Below, piece by piece: positions 7,859 through 15,926 of a stretch of 45,613 nt of DNA. The stretch lies in contig JAHFPS010000007.1 in the NCBI GenBank assembly GCA_023269695.1, forward strand, positions 1 to 45,613. The letters run 5' to 3'. Origin of the DNA: Rickettsia sp. GTDB lineage: Bacteria; Pseudomonadota; Alphaproteobacteria; Rickettsiales; Rickettsiaceae. A model generated the notes under the pieces. That model was not told where the DNA came from. It did no database searches and saw only the letters and a list, made by a program, of their open reading frames with translations. A program made the position numbers and the translations under genes. Position 1 is the first letter of the stretch. Each line of letters begins with the position of its first letter.

Positions 7859-8122
7859 ATGAAGCAAAATCAACAAGTGAAAGTAATAGGTAACAATGGT
7901 CAACTATCGCTTGGCAAAGTATTTGCAGGACAAATGGTATTAATCGATCAATTAGATAATGGTACATGGATCATTAAGACAGGAGAATTTATCCCAACCT
8001 CAGAAAAGTGGTTATATCAAGGAGACACCTTGACTAAACTAGATAAAGCATTATCGTGGACAGAAAGAAATAAACCAAAAGATAACTTGGAAGAAATTGC
8101 TGAGAAAATTGAACATGTCTAA
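7859..8122 (+). CDS. Putative antitoxin of a type II toxin-antitoxin pair
   Basis: An 87-residue protein with a beta-rich N-terminal half (QVKVIGNNGQLSLGKVFAGQ, then VLIDQLDNGTWIIKTGEFIP) and a charged helical C-terminus (DNLEEIAEKIEHV). The order, size and 8-base overlap with the following RelE-fold-like gene fit an antitoxin-first operon. The N-terminal half looks like a small swapped-barrel (AbrB-like) or similar DNA-binding fold, but I cannot name the family with certainty. It has its own promoter and dyad. Confidence 0.6.
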   Translation: MKQNQQVKVIGNNGQLSLGKVFAGQMVLIDQLDNGTWIIKTGEFIPTSEKWLYQGDTLTKLDKALSWTERNKPKDNLEEIAEKIEHV

Positions 8123-8414
8123 AATAAAAATAGATATGAATAATCCAGAGTTTCAAAAAGATTTGTTTGCTCTTGAAAAAAATAATCAATTAGTATTAAT
8201 TAAAGTGTTAAAAAAAATAAGTCATTTAACTTGGGATGAGTTATATAGGGATCAAGGTCTAAAATGGGAAGTAATCGTATCCAAAATAACTAAAAATAAG
8301 CATCAGATTTACTCTTTTAGGTTCTCACAAAAATATCGAGCATTGGCACTAAGAGAAGAATCTTACTTACGTTTACTAACTTTGCATACAGATCATGATA
8401 GTACTTACAAATAA
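8115..8414 (+). CDS. Putative RelE/YoeB-like toxin
   Basis: A basic protein of about 99 residues. The last third (HQIYSFRFSQKYRALALREE, then YLRLLTLHTDHDSTYK) has the IYSFR...YRAL...LLTLHTDHD strand pattern of RelE/ParE-superfamily toxins, which cleave ribosome-bound mRNA or inhibit gyrase; the middle (LTWDELYRDQGLKWE) also resembles rickettsial 'toxin' annotations. The frame is open from a TTG at 8097, but ATG 8115 lies in the antitoxin's last codons (8-base overlap) and is the likelier start. No catalytic residues can be assigned with confidence. Confidence 0.6.
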   Translation: MSKIKIDMNNPEFQKDLFALEKNNQLVLIKVLKKISHLTWDELYRDQGLKWEVIVSKITKNKHQIYSFRFSQKYRALALREESYLRLLTLHTDHDSTYK

Positions 8415-8419
8415 TTCCC

Positions 8420-8435
8420 AAATCATTTGAGTATA
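8420..8435. repeat. Recurring 16-mer AAATCATTTGAGTATA
   Basis: This word, itself built on the dyad CAAAT-C-ATTTG, also occurs at 21829-21844 and 30399-30414, in reverse at 44384-44399, and with one change at 2667-2682. Here it follows the toxin stop codon by five bases. Its role is unknown; it may be the end of a repeat family. Confidence 0.6.
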
Positions 8436-8492
8436 CTTGGAAAAAATAAAACATCCAAGGCATTGAAAAATAACGATGAAAATTAAAAAAAA

Positions 8493-9362
8493 ATGAAAAT
8501 TAATATTAGTGCTAGCATTTTTATTGTTATAATTATGATATTATCTAATTATGGAGCTTTTGCCAATGTAGGTAAGGTGAAAATTGTTACCAGTATAACT
8601 CCATTAGCAAGCATTATAGCGATGTTAGTGAAAGAGCAAGCAGAAATTGTCGCTATTGCTAATAACAATGATTGCCCGCATCACTATAATTTGAGACCTA
8701 GTGATCTTAAAAAAGTCAAAGATGCAGATATTGTATTTTATATAGATGAGCAATTTGATGGCTTTGCTGGCAAATTAATGAATGGTCATAGTAAAAATGT
8801 CATTAAAATTAGTAATTTTAATGGATTAAGAGTTATTAGTAATAACTCTCATGATAATTGGCATATTTGGCTTGATTTAGATAATGTAAAAATACTATTA
8901 GAACAATTATCTCAGATATTATCTCAACGATTTCCTGAGATTAGTTCAGCTATTTACCAAAATCTTGATGAGGCAAAAAAACAAATAGATGATCTTACAA
9001 AAATCAAACATCAAAGATTAGCGTCTTTAACAGATGTGATTTTGCTTAGTGATAGTTTAGAATATTTTTTTGATAATAGCAAAAAAAGTGTTGCAAAATT
9101 ATATAGCTCTGATCAAAAAAGCCTTAGATATATCAGTAATCTTGAGCATTTGTTAGGTAAATCAAATAGTAAATGTTTATTACTAAGTACAGAGCAAAAT
9201 GTTGCTCTCTATAAAAATTTTAAAGTAGAAGTAGTGGAAGTTGAAAGTGAGAATTGGCAAGTGACTAATATCAATAGTGATTTATTTTATAATCAATATT
9301 TAAAAATAATTAATCAAGTGTTTAAATGCTTAAACAATAATTCTAATCATTCGTTGTTGTGA
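8493..9362 (+). CDS. znuA: Zinc ABC transporter substrate-binding protein (ZnuA-like)
   Basis: A cluster A-1 periplasmic binding protein. Residues 1-25 are a signal peptide ending near AFA. Then come VTSITPLASIIAMLVK and NDCPHHYNLRPSDLKKVKDA, which contains the first metal His in the usual HxxxxxPSD..L..AD context. DNWHIWLDLDN supplies the second His. At the place of the usual third His the sequence reads LLSDSLEYFFD, so a canonical ligand appears to be missing. There is no His-rich loop. The protein should deliver Zn(II) to ZnuB/ZnuC; znuC lies 11.4 kb downstream and znuB is not in the window. A run of A (8485-8492) precedes the ATG, with no obvious Shine-Dalgarno. Confidence 0.85.
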   Translation: MKINISASIFIVIIMILSNYGAFANVGKVKIVTSITPLASIIAMLVKEQAEIVAIANNNDCPHHYNLRPSDLKKVKDADIVFYIDEQFDGFAGKLMNGHSKNVIKISNFNGLRVISNNSHDNWHIWLDLDNVKILLEQLSQILSQRFPEISSAIYQNLDEAKKQIDDLTKIKHQRLASLTDVILLSDSLEYFFDNSKKSVAKLYSSDQKSLRYISNLEHLLGKSNSKCLLLSTEQNVALYKNFKVEVVEVESENWQVTNINSDLFYNQYLKIINQVFKCLNNNSNHSLL

Positions 9363-9384
9363 GAAGCTGCTCTAGTGATTTAAC

Positions 9385-9418
9385 CGTCATTGCGAGGAGC
9401 TACTTTAGTAGCGACGAA
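9385..9418. repeat. Partial family A repeat (left arm)
   Basis: CGTCATTGCGAGGAG, the side hairpin GCTACTTTAGTAGC and GACGAA are present; the copy then stops. A complete core copy begins 19 bases later. Confidence 0.8.
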
Positions 9419-9436
9419 TTATGTCAAATTCACAGA

Positions 9437-9530
9437 CGTCATTGCGAGGAGGCGTGAGCCGACTAAGCAATCCATTTCTAATCACTTTTTTGGATTGCTT
9501 CGTCGACCTTATGGTCTCCTCGCAATGACG
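9437..9530. repeat. Family A repeat, core copy between znuA and ccmC
   Basis: The left arm CGTCATTGCGAGGAGGCGTG carries the side hairpin GGCGTGAGCC. The right arm carries GACCTTATGGTC and closes with CTCCTCGCAATGACG. The loop is TTTCTAATCACTTTTTT. Outer TATAGCTAACCC arms are absent. Confidence 0.9.
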
Positions 9531-9559
9531 GTTGTGTATCCTATAAAACCATAATTAGA

Positions 9560-10267
9560 ATGTTTATGTTTAAATTACTAAACCCTTATTTTTTTAGTAA
9601 GTTAGTACGAACCATGCTACCATTATTGCTAGTTGCAATGTTAGTAGTAATGGGATTGGGGTTATATCAAGCTTTGATAGTCTCGCCACCAGATTACCAA
9701 CAAGGTGATATGGTCAGGATTATGTATGTTCATGTACCAGCTTCTTGGATGGCATTAGGAATCTATACATTTATAGCTATTTGTAGTTTGTCTAACCTAG
9801 TATGGAAGACTAAAATGTCGTTCTTAATGGCAGTAGCAAGTGCTCCTATTGGTGCAGTTTTTTGCATGATTAGTATGGTGACAGGAGCCTTATGGGGAAA
9901 GCCTATTTGGGGGACATGGTGGGTTTGGGATGCTAGACTTACCTCAATGTTCGTACTATTCTTACTCTATTTAAGTTATATCGTGGTGGTAAATAGTGGT
10001 GATAGGATAAGCCGTACTGAAAAACCAGCTTCGGTGATTGCCTTAATTGGTTTTATCAATGTTCCTATAGTAAAATTTTCGGTAAATATTTGGTATAGTT
10101 TACATCAGCCAGCAAGCGTTTTAAGGTTAGGTAACCCAACTATTGATAATTCTATGTTATTGCCCTTAGTGCTAATGTTTATAAGTGCTATACTATATTT
10201 TCTATTAGTTCTAGGTTTAAGATCTTGCGTTTTAATCGCTAAGTTCAAGGAGTATGAAAATTTATGA
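9560..10267 (+). CDS. ccmC: Heme exporter / handling protein CcmC
   Basis: An inner-membrane protein of 235 residues with about six hydrophobic segments. It carries the heme-handling signature [13 protein letters not shown] and two conserved histidines in periplasmic loops ([11 protein letters not shown] and [10 protein letters not shown]). CcmC loads heme onto CcmE in system I cytochrome c maturation. Rickettsiales scatter their ccm genes, so a single ccm gene here is normal. A second in-frame ATG lies two codons downstream (9566). The stop overlaps fdxA by 4 bases (ATGA), so the two are probably translated together. Confidence 0.95.
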   Translation: MFMFKLLNPYFFSKLVRTMLPLLLVAMLVVMGLGLYQALIVSPPDYQQGDMVRIMYVHVPASWMALGIYTFIAICSLSNLVWKTKMSFLMAVASAPIGAVFCMISMVTGALWGKPIWGTWWVWDARLTSMFVLFLLYLSYIVVVNSGDRISRTEKPASVIALIGFINVPIVKFSVNIWYSLHQPASVLRLGNPTIDNSMLLPLVLMFISAILYFLLVLGLRSCVLIAKFKEYENL

Positions 10268-10587
10268 CTTATGTTGTTACCGATGAATGCGTAAAATGTA
10301 AATATACTGATTGTGTAGAAGTATGTCCTGTCGATTGCTTCTATGAAGGGGAATTAATGTTGGTAATTAATCCCGATGAATGTATTGATTGTGGAGTATG
10401 CGAGACTGAATGTCCGGTTAAAGCTATTAAACCAGAATCAGAACAGCTGATTGATTGGATAGAGAGAGCTAAATTTTTTTCCAGCAAATGGCCTAATATT
10501 ACTGTTAAAAAGTCAGCCTTACCAGATGCAGATAAATATCAGGACGAGAAAAATAAGTTTGAAAAATATATGGGAGAAGTGGGTTAA
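10264..10587 (+). CDS. fdxA: 7Fe ferredoxin (FdxA/Azotobacter FdI type)
   Basis: The N-terminal half follows Azotobacter vinelandii ferredoxin I almost residue for residue: [20 protein letters not shown], then [18 protein letters not shown]. The cysteine spacing provides one [3Fe-4S] and one [4Fe-4S] cluster. The C-terminal tail ([13 protein letters not shown]...LPDADK) is the typical extension of this type. It is a cytosolic electron carrier. The gene overlaps ccmC by 4 bases. Its TAA and the stop of the convergent gene on the other strand share the palindrome TTAA at 10584-10587. Confidence 0.96.
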   Translation: MTYVVTDECVKCKYTDCVEVCPVDCFYEGELMLVINPDECIDCGVCETECPVKAIKPESEQLIDWIERAKFFSSKWPNITVKKSALPDADKYQDEKNKFEKYMGEVG

Positions 10588-11636
10588 CTATAGCTCTCAT
10601 CAGTCCTAACCGACACTATCACAGACATTCCTGGCATCAAATTACTAGTACCATTTTTAGGAATATCAAAATCTATTAGCACAGGAACCCGTTGAACAAT
10701 CTTAGTAAAATTACCAGTTGCATTATCAGCCGGAATTAGACTAAATTTTGAGCCGGTAGCTGGTGATATGCTACGTATTCTACCATATATAACCTTTTTG
10801 GGTAAAGAATCAAACTGTAATTTAACTTTTTGCTCTGGCTGGAATTTAGCAATTTGTGTTTCTTTAAAATTAGCTTTTACATATATTCGTTCATCCTGCA
10901 CAACAAAAAATAATACTCTACCCGGACTAATGAAATTTCCTACCTGCAAACTACTATTTGCTATTACTCCGTTAACCGGAACTCTAATTTTGGTATTTAC
11001 TAAACTCCTGGCTACTATATTTTTATCTTGCAATAATCCTTTCAACTTTTCTTCTTCAGCAGTTTTTTGTAAAGCTAAAAGTAGTAATTTTTGCTGGGTA
11101 ATTTGCAAGTTTAACTTTGCCTGATTACAATCAGTCTTTGCTTTAGTAAAAGACATTTTAGATGCATCTAATATCTTATTACTAGAGAAATTCTCTTTGT
11201 TAAGTTTTTGAGTTCTTGTATAATCAGTTGAATTAATTTCCAGATTAGTACTAGCAAAATCAACAGCCTCTTTACTTTGCTCTAAATTAAATTGTGCTAT
11301 TAAAGTTTTTTGTTCTATGATTTCTATATTTTTAATAGATGCATTAATAGAAGCTTCAAGTGAAGCAAGGCGTGACTTATAATCATGATCATCGATCTCA
11401 GCAATAAGGTCGCCCTTTTTTACTCTCATATTATCTGAAATCAATATATTCTTAATCACTCCATTAATCTCAGAGCTAACGCTAGATATGTCAGCCTCAA
11501 TATACGCATTATCAGTCGATTCTGTATGACTCCAAATATAAATATTATAAGCTAGATATACAACTGTTACACTGAATAAAACTAGGAAATATTTAAAAAA
11601 CGGATGAGGCTTATATTTTTCAAAGACTTTTAACAT
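10584..11636 (-). CDS. EmrA/HlyD-family membrane fusion protein
   Basis: A 350-residue periplasmic adaptor: one N-terminal membrane segment (residues about 15-32), then [20 protein letters not shown] and [15 protein letters not shown] (first half of the lipoyl domain), a long coiled-coil hairpin (about 85-205), [20 protein letters not shown] (second lipoyl half) and a beta-barrel domain with [13 protein letters not shown]-like [20 protein letters not shown]. This pattern is typical of EmrA, which joins an MFS pump (EmrB) to TolC for drug or fatty-acid export. No EmrB gene lies in the window. It starts 3 bases after the pssA stop, so it is likely co-transcribed with pssA. Confidence 0.88.
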   Translation of the reverse strand: MLKVFEKYKPHPFFKYFLVLFSVTVVYLAYNIYIWSHTESTDNAYIEADISSVSSEINGVIKNILISDNMRVKKGDLIAEIDDHDYKSRLASLEASINASIKNIEIIEQKTLIAQFNLEQSKEAVDFASTNLEINSTDYTRTQKLNKENFSSNKILDASKMSFTKAKTDCNQAKLNLQITQQKLLLLALQKTAEEEKLKGLLQDKNIVARSLVNTKIRVPVNGVIANSSLQVGNFISPGRVLFFVVQDERIYVKANFKETQIAKFQPEQKVKLQFDSLPKKVIYGRIRSISPATGSKFSLIPADNATGNFTKIVQRVPVLIDFDIPKNGTSNLMPGMSVIVSVRTDESYS

Positions 11637-11639
11637 AAT

Positions 11640-12401
11640 TTAAATTTTCTTACTAACAAAACAGCAAATTGGTATAGACAAAATATATATAAAGGCAATG
11701 AATGGTAACAAATACCATGGATATATAATAAGACTTATGATGATAACAGCAAATACCATCATTGCTAATGATAAATATTCGTGTTTTATCTTAATATTTT
11801 TTGTTGAAAATGTTGGCAACCTACTGGCAAGTAAAAAAGCGATTAACACAATATATAAACCTATCATAATGGTATGGGTACGAATATTAATACCTAAAAT
11901 GCTACTGACTTCAAAATCCAAAATCATTGGCATTAGAGCGAGTAAAGCACCACAAGGTGCAGGCACGCCAGTAAAAAAATATTCTAGCTTCTTATTATCT
12001 ACCTCATGAAAAATAGCAGTATTAAACCTTGCCAGCCTTAATGCCATGCATACGATAAATAATAATATAGTTCCCCATGAAAATACTTTATACTCATATT
12101 GCTGGAAAGACCATAAATATATAAGACAAGCCGGCACTACTCCAAAATTAGCAAAATCACATAATGAGTCCAGTTCAGCACCAAACGGACTGGTAGCATT
12201 TAGCATCCTTGCTACCCTACCATCAATTCCATCTATTATAGCAGCAACTAATGTACAATATACAGCCTTTTCCCATATACCATCTAATCCAAATTTAATG
12301 GCACTAATACCAACTACAAGACCTAATAAAGTAATAAAATTAGGAAGTAATTTTATAAACGGAATTGGTTTTGTTATTCTAACTTTGTTTATTTTAATCA
12401 A
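11640..12401 (-). CDS. pssA: CDP-diacylglycerol-serine O-phosphatidyltransferase
   Basis: An integral membrane enzyme making phosphatidylserine from CDP-diacylglycerol and serine. The CDP-alcohol phosphotransferase motif DG..AR(8)G...D...D reads IDGIDGRVARMLNATSPFGA followed by ELDSLCDFANFG. Several hydrophobic helices follow. The start is TTG at 12401, with AGG six bases upstream, because no ATG exists before the motif; relatives in Rickettsia begin with nearly the same KINK.RITKPIPF sequence. It is downstream of psd on the same strand, the next enzyme of the pathway, with a family A repeat in between, and is immediately followed by the EmrA-like gene. Confidence 0.94.
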   Translation of the reverse strand: MIKINKVRITKPIPFIKLLPNFITLLGLVVGISAIKFGLDGIWEKAVYCTLVAAIIDGIDGRVARMLNATSPFGAELDSLCDFANFGVVPACLIYLWSFQQYEYKVFSWGTILLFIVCMALRLARFNTAIFHEVDNKKLEYFFTGVPAPCGALLALMPMILDFEVSSILGINIRTHTIMIGLYIVLIAFLLASRLPTFSTKNIKIKHEYLSLAMMVFAVIIISLIIYPWYLLPFIAFIYILSIPICCFVSKKI

Positions 12402-12440
12402 TCTATACCTATATACTTACTAATATTAAAGTAGTAAAAG

Positions 12441-12602
12441 TATATCTAACCCGACTAATATTACTCTCCGTCATTGCGAGGAAGTAGCATTGCTACGACG
12501 AAGCAATCCATTTCTGGTCATTTTTGGATTGCTTCGTTGCTACTTAAAGTAGCTCCTCGCAATGACGGAGAAGTTATCTAGAGCCTTAACTGGTTAGCTA
12601 TA
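12441..12602. repeat. Family A repeat, full length, between psd and pssA
   Basis: The core runs from CGTCATTGCGAGGAAG (12469) to CTCCTCGCAATGACG (12567), with side hairpins GTAGCATTGCTAC and GCTACTTAAAGTAGC. The left outer arm is TATATCTAACCCGACTAATA. The right outer arm is of a different subtype (TTATCTAGAGCCTTAAC, then GGTTAGCTATA) and ends directly at the psd stop codon (TAA on the minus strand, 12605-12603). Confidence 0.88.
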
Positions 12603-13298
12603 TTACCTTCTTTCAAATTTAAGTTCAGATGTTTTTTTGTTCCTAAAATCAGCAATAATAGTTTCTCCACCAACTGAAGTTTGCCCTTCAGTAACACAAA
12701 GTGCAGTTTTAAGTGGCAAATAGACATCAGCTCTACTACCAAAGCGGATAATACCATATCTATCACCAATTCTAACCTCAGTATCTTCTTCTAAATCACA
12801 TAATATCCTTCTGGCTATTAACCCGGCTATTTGCACAAAAGCAATTTTATGACCACTATTTGTTTCCATTAGAACAGATTGACGTTCATTATAGATACTT
12901 GCTTTATCAAGAGAAGCATTGAAAAACTTCCCTGGATTATAATGTAGAGATAAAATCTTACCATTAGCCGGAATACGGTTTACATGAATATTAAAAATAT
13001 TCAAAAAAATGCTAACCCTAATCATTTCCTGATCACCAAGACCAAGTTCTATCGGTGGAACAGCTTCTGTTATTTTTTGCACTATTCCATCTGCTGGGCT
13101 TACTACCAAATCGTCACTAATAGGAGTAAAGCGATCCGGATTTCTAAAAAAATATATACACCAAACTGTCATAACCAACCCTATATACCCAAAGGTATTA
13201 TGGACAGTAAAAAGTAAAAAAGTTACCACTGCAAAGCTTACAATAAATATGTAACCTTCTCGATGAATAATCTTCGACAAATCATTATACTGCTTCAT
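12603..13298 (-). CDS. psd: Phosphatidylserine decarboxylase
   Basis: A short, archaeal/Rickettsia-type decarboxylase of 231 residues that converts phosphatidylserine to phosphatidylethanolamine. N-terminal hydrophobic segments (about 13-50) are followed by [26 protein letters not shown] and the self-cleavage site in [13 protein letters not shown], where the Gly-Ser bond is cut and the Ser becomes the pyruvoyl cofactor. A GTG lies two codons upstream (13304), but the ATG at 13298 begins [18 protein letters not shown], the usual start in the family, and has GAGAG just ahead. It is upstream of pssA. Confidence 0.95.
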   Translation of the reverse strand: MKQYNDLSKIIHREGYIFIVSFAVVTFLLFTVHNTFGYIGLVMTVWCIYFFRNPDRFTPISDDLVVSPADGIVQKITEAVPPIELGLGDQEMIRVSIFLNIFNIHVNRIPANGKILSLHYNPGKFFNASLDKASIYNERQSVLMETNSGHKIAFVQIAGLIARRILCDLEEDTEVRIGDRYGIIRFGSRADVYLPLKTALCVTEGQTSVGGETIIADFRNKKTSELKFERR

Positions 13299-13323
13299 TC
13301 TCACTCTCTAATTCGTATTATTT

Positions 13324-13492
13324 TATAGAGCTAACACGTTAAGGTTCTAGATAGCCCCTCGTCATTGCGAGACCACGTGGTGGTCGTGGCAATCCATTAT
13401 TCATTAGATTGGATTGCTTCGTCGGCTTACACCTCCTCGCAATGACATTTAGAAACTTATAACAATATCTGAACCTATTCGGGTTAGCTATA
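13324..13492. repeat. Family A repeat, full length, upstream of psd
   Basis: TATAGAGCTAACACG opens and GGGTTAGCTATA closes. The core begins CGTCATTGCGAGACCACG (13360) and ends CTCCTCGCAATGAC (13446). The side hairpin on the left is of the ACCACGTGGTGGT type and that on the right is GGCTTACACC. With the next copy it fills most of the 13299-13736 gap; nothing else was recognised there apart from AT-rich sequence. Confidence 0.85.
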
Positions 13493-13565
13493 GCATAGCC
13501 TAGTATACACTAATTATTAATAGCACTAATAGGTAATTGCATTTAAATTTTATTTTTTTAATTAA

Positions 13566-13698
13566 CTGCCCGATTAGTATTTATCCATAGCAAACTAGCG
13601 TCATTGCGAGGAGATACTTTAGTAGCGACGAAGCAATCCAGGAAAGTGATTAGATTTGGATTGTTTCGTCGTAGCAATGCTACTTCCTCGCAATGACG
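13566..13698. repeat. Family A repeat with left outer arm, upstream of psd
   Basis: CTGCCCGATTAGTATTTATC is the left outer arm. The core runs from CGTCATTGCGAGGAGATACT (13599) to TTCCTCGCAATGACG (13698). Side hairpins are ATACTTTAGTAGC (one mismatch) and GTAGCAATGCTAC. The right outer arm has decayed. Confidence 0.85.
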
Positions 13699-13736
13699 TT
13701 CAGTGGTTATAACCCAAAGCCACTGTCATTTTGTTA

Positions 13737-14069
13737 TTACTCTATATCATCGTTAACATCATGATCACTATCCTGCTCGTCATTATTACTTTCTGATTCT
13801 TCATTTTTTTCAGCTCTATCATCCTCTTCTTGTGCTGTGCCAAGAGCGTACACACATAATTCTTCAAGCAATACATTATTCTTATTAGCCAGGTCTTGTA
13901 GTTTAGTTATTGCATCCATTACCTCAGCTGGTATTTTTCCACCACGTTGCTTTGATAACCAGTCATCCTGAAAATGTAAAGGATGATGTCCCGGCTCAGG
14001 TTGTCCTACATATATGGTAAACGGGGCCATTTGCCCGCCAAAATCACAATTAACAGTAAATTTTTTCAT
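13737..14069 (-). CDS. DUF2610 family protein
   Basis: A 110-residue acidic protein. [20 protein letters not shown], then [20 protein letters not shown] and [20 protein letters not shown] are the features of the small DUF2610 family, which I associate with Rickettsia and close relatives. The C-terminus is a run of Glu, Asp, Asn and Ser ([19 protein letters not shown] and on) and is probably disordered. There is no signal peptide or membrane segment. The function is unknown. It stands alone on the minus strand, flanked by repeats on both sides. Confidence 0.85.
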   Translation of the reverse strand: MKKFTVNCDFGGQMAPFTIYVGQPEPGHHPLHFQDDWLSKQRGGKIPAEVMDAITKLQDLANKNNVLLEELCVYALGTAQEEDDRAEKNEESESNNDEQDSDHDVNDDIE

Positions 14070-14175
14070 AACATATTTTCCATGACATAATATTAAATTA
14101 TCAAAATAATATCAGGAATTTCAAGATTTAATCTTTTAAAAAACCTACCCATACCCATATATGACAAAACTACAA

Positions 14176-14229
14176 TGTCATCCCTGCGTAGGCAGGGATA
14201 TAGATTCCCGTCTACGCGGGGGAATGACA
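14176..14229. repeat. Family B repeat downstream of the IMPase-like gene
   Basis: TGTCATCCCTGCGTAGGCAG opens and CTACGCGGGGGAATGACA closes a 54-bp copy made of two short GC hairpins. The last base is next to the stop codon of the IMPase-like gene (TGA on the minus strand, 14232-14230). Confidence 0.85.
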
Positions 14230-14967
14230 TCAATTAATTAATAAATGTTCAAATTTCTTAGAAAGTTCATAATTAGTAGCAATAAACATTCTATCATTAT
14301 TTATTATCGCTCCACCTGATTCTTGAACTATTAAATCAAAACCGGCTTTTAAAGTGTAATTTAATGATGAAAAATAAACAGCATCAATCTTACCCGCTGC
14401 CAGTAGTACCATTCCATAACAATGACAACCAAAAACCCTAGCATTTTTTAAGAAAACTGGGTTGATATTAAGGTTATCGGTAGCGATTAGAAAATTATCA
14501 ACACTAGCACAACCAGAAACCCTCAATCTACTCTTATTAGTAGTATTATTTTCTGACCATACCCCTCTTCCTTTTTCAACATAATAAATCTCATCAAGAG
14601 CTGGAAAATTTATTACAGTACAAACCGTGGTTAAAATTTTATTAATCTTCTTTAAACACGTTATAGATACAGCAAAAAATGGTATACTCTTTTCTAAATT
14701 ACTTAAACCATCCAGCGGATTTATTAATAAAACCATCTCTTCACTATTATCTGGTTCAAACTTATCCTCTGGAAAGAATAACGCACTTGTATATTTTTGC
14801 AACTCATTGCGTAATAAATCTTGTGCTTTAACATACGCTTTATTGCAAAAATCGTAATTTCCCTTACTAGATCTCTGAAGCATTTCTAGCTCCAAAAAAT
14901 CTCTATGCAAAAATTTAACAGCTTTACGTGACGCAGTAATAAGTAAGCTAGTTATTGGTTGTTGCAT
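14230..14967 (-). CDS. Inositol monophosphatase-family protein with degenerate active site
   Basis: A 245-residue member of the SuhB/inositol monophosphatase family. The metal motif DP(I/L)DGT.N reads NPLDGLSNLEKSIPFFAVSI (N83, D86, L88). The C-terminal WD..AG motif reads YTLKAGFDLIVQESGG, with Thr205 where the catalytic Asp is expected. The surrounding fold elements (AAGKIDAVYF, ESGGAI) are intact. Three ligand positions are therefore changed, which suggests loss or change of phosphatase activity; SuhB in E. coli also has an RNA polymerase-linked role that does not need catalysis. The start lies 6 bases after the efp stop, so the two are probably co-transcribed. Confidence 0.85.
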   Translation of the reverse strand: MQQPITSLLITASRKAVKFLHRDFLELEMLQRSSKGNYDFCNKAYVKAQDLLRNELQKYTSALFFPEDKFEPDNSEEMVLLINPLDGLSNLEKSIPFFAVSITCLKKINKILTTVCTVINFPALDEIYYVEKGRGVWSENNTTNKSRLRVSGCASVDNFLIATDNLNINPVFLKNARVFGCHCYGMVLLAAGKIDAVYFSSLNYTLKAGFDLIVQESGGAIINNDRMFIATNYELSKKFEHLLIN

Positions 14968-14973
14968 ACACTA

Positions 14974-15540
14974 TTACTTGGCTCTCTCAACAAAGCTGAT
15001 ATCTTCAATTTTTACCACTATTTTTTCACCTAGCACTAAATAAGGTGGCACCATTACCTTTACTCCATTAGTTAAAATCGCTGGTTTATAAGAAGATGTT
15101 ACCATAGAGCCTTTTATTACAGGATCAGTTTCCATAATTTCAGCAATAACGGTTTGCGGTAATTCAGCACTTAAAGCTTTCTCCTCATAAAACTGTACCT
15201 TTAGTACCATATTATCCTCAAGAAATGGCAAATGTTCGCCAAGAATTGACTTATTAATTAAAATTTGCTCAAATGTCTCATTATCCATTAACACTAGATT
15301 ATCGTCCTCAAAATATAGGAATTGTAAATCTTTATTATCAAGCTGTGCTTTTTCAACATAATCGGATGAATTAAACCGCTCATTAAGCTTTGTACCAGTC
15401 TTAAAATTTTTCATCTCTACTTGTACATAAGCTCCACCTTTACCAGGTTTAGTATGCTCAGGCGTCTTATTTACAACCCATAAATCATTATTATACACTA
15501 TAATGTTACCAGCTCTAATAGCATTTGCTGAAATTTTCAT
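14974..15540 (-). CDS. efp: Translation elongation factor P
   Basis: EF-P relieves ribosome stalling at polyproline stretches. The 188-residue protein has the three usual beta-barrel domains: [20 protein letters not shown] at the start, the exposed loop [20 protein letters not shown] with the lysine that is modified in many bacteria, and the C-terminal [20 protein letters not shown]. The length is normal and the ATG is the family start. The upstream stretch to 15726 is AT-rich and without a gene. Confidence 0.97.
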   Translation of the reverse strand: MKISANAIRAGNIIVYNNDLWVVNKTPEHTKPGKGGAYVQVEMKNFKTGTKLNERFNSSDYVEKAQLDNKDLQFLYFEDDNLVLMDNETFEQILINKSILGEHLPFLEDNMVLKVQFYEEKALSAELPQTVIAEIMETDPVIKGSMVTSSYKPAILTNGVKVMVPPYLVLGEKIVVKIEDISFVERAK

Positions 15541-15726
15541 ATTATTATCACTTATCTAAAATCTAATTATTCTTAGCCAATCCGAAATTAACTAGGATGA
15601 CATGAATTTATTAGGAAGAATATACAATAACTGCTATAAACACAAGTGTATTTAAGTAATAATAATTTAGTAAAATTACTTAGTGCTGTAAAAAATTATG
15701 ATACAATAAAAACATTATTAAGAAAC

Positions 15727-15893
15727 ATAAAGCTAACCCGATTAGGTTCTTGAGAACCCAGGCGTCATTGCGAGGAGGTCATAAGACCGACGAAGCAATC
15801 TATGAAAACGATTAAATTTGGATTGCTTCGTTGTGCTTACGCACTCCTCGCAATGACGCCTGGATTCTCAAGAACTTATTTGGGTTAGCTATA
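15727..15893. repeat. Family A repeat, full length, third outer-arm subtype, before pleD
   Basis: The outer arm is AAGCTAACCCGATTAGG, then TTCTTGAGAACCCAGG, mirrored on the right by CCTGGATTCTCAAGAAC and GGGTTAGCTATA. The core runs from CGTCATTGCGAGGAGG (15763) to CTCCTCGCAATGACG (15858). Side hairpins are GGTCATAAGACC and GTGCTTACGCAC. The rest of the 15541-15926 gap is AT-rich with nothing else recognised. Confidence 0.9.
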
Positions 15894-15926
15894 TTAAGAA
15901 TGCATATAAACGAATATATTTATTTT

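Noticed and set aside
9385-9530. Repeated palindromes in many gaps looked at first like a CRISPR-type array
   Set aside because: Copies are scattered across the window one or two at a time, are themselves long palindromes and have no regular spacers; no cas gene is present.
15831-15926. N-terminal extension of PleD by 32 codons
   Set aside because: These codons derive from the right arm of a family A repeat, and MTANVLVVDD is the family start.
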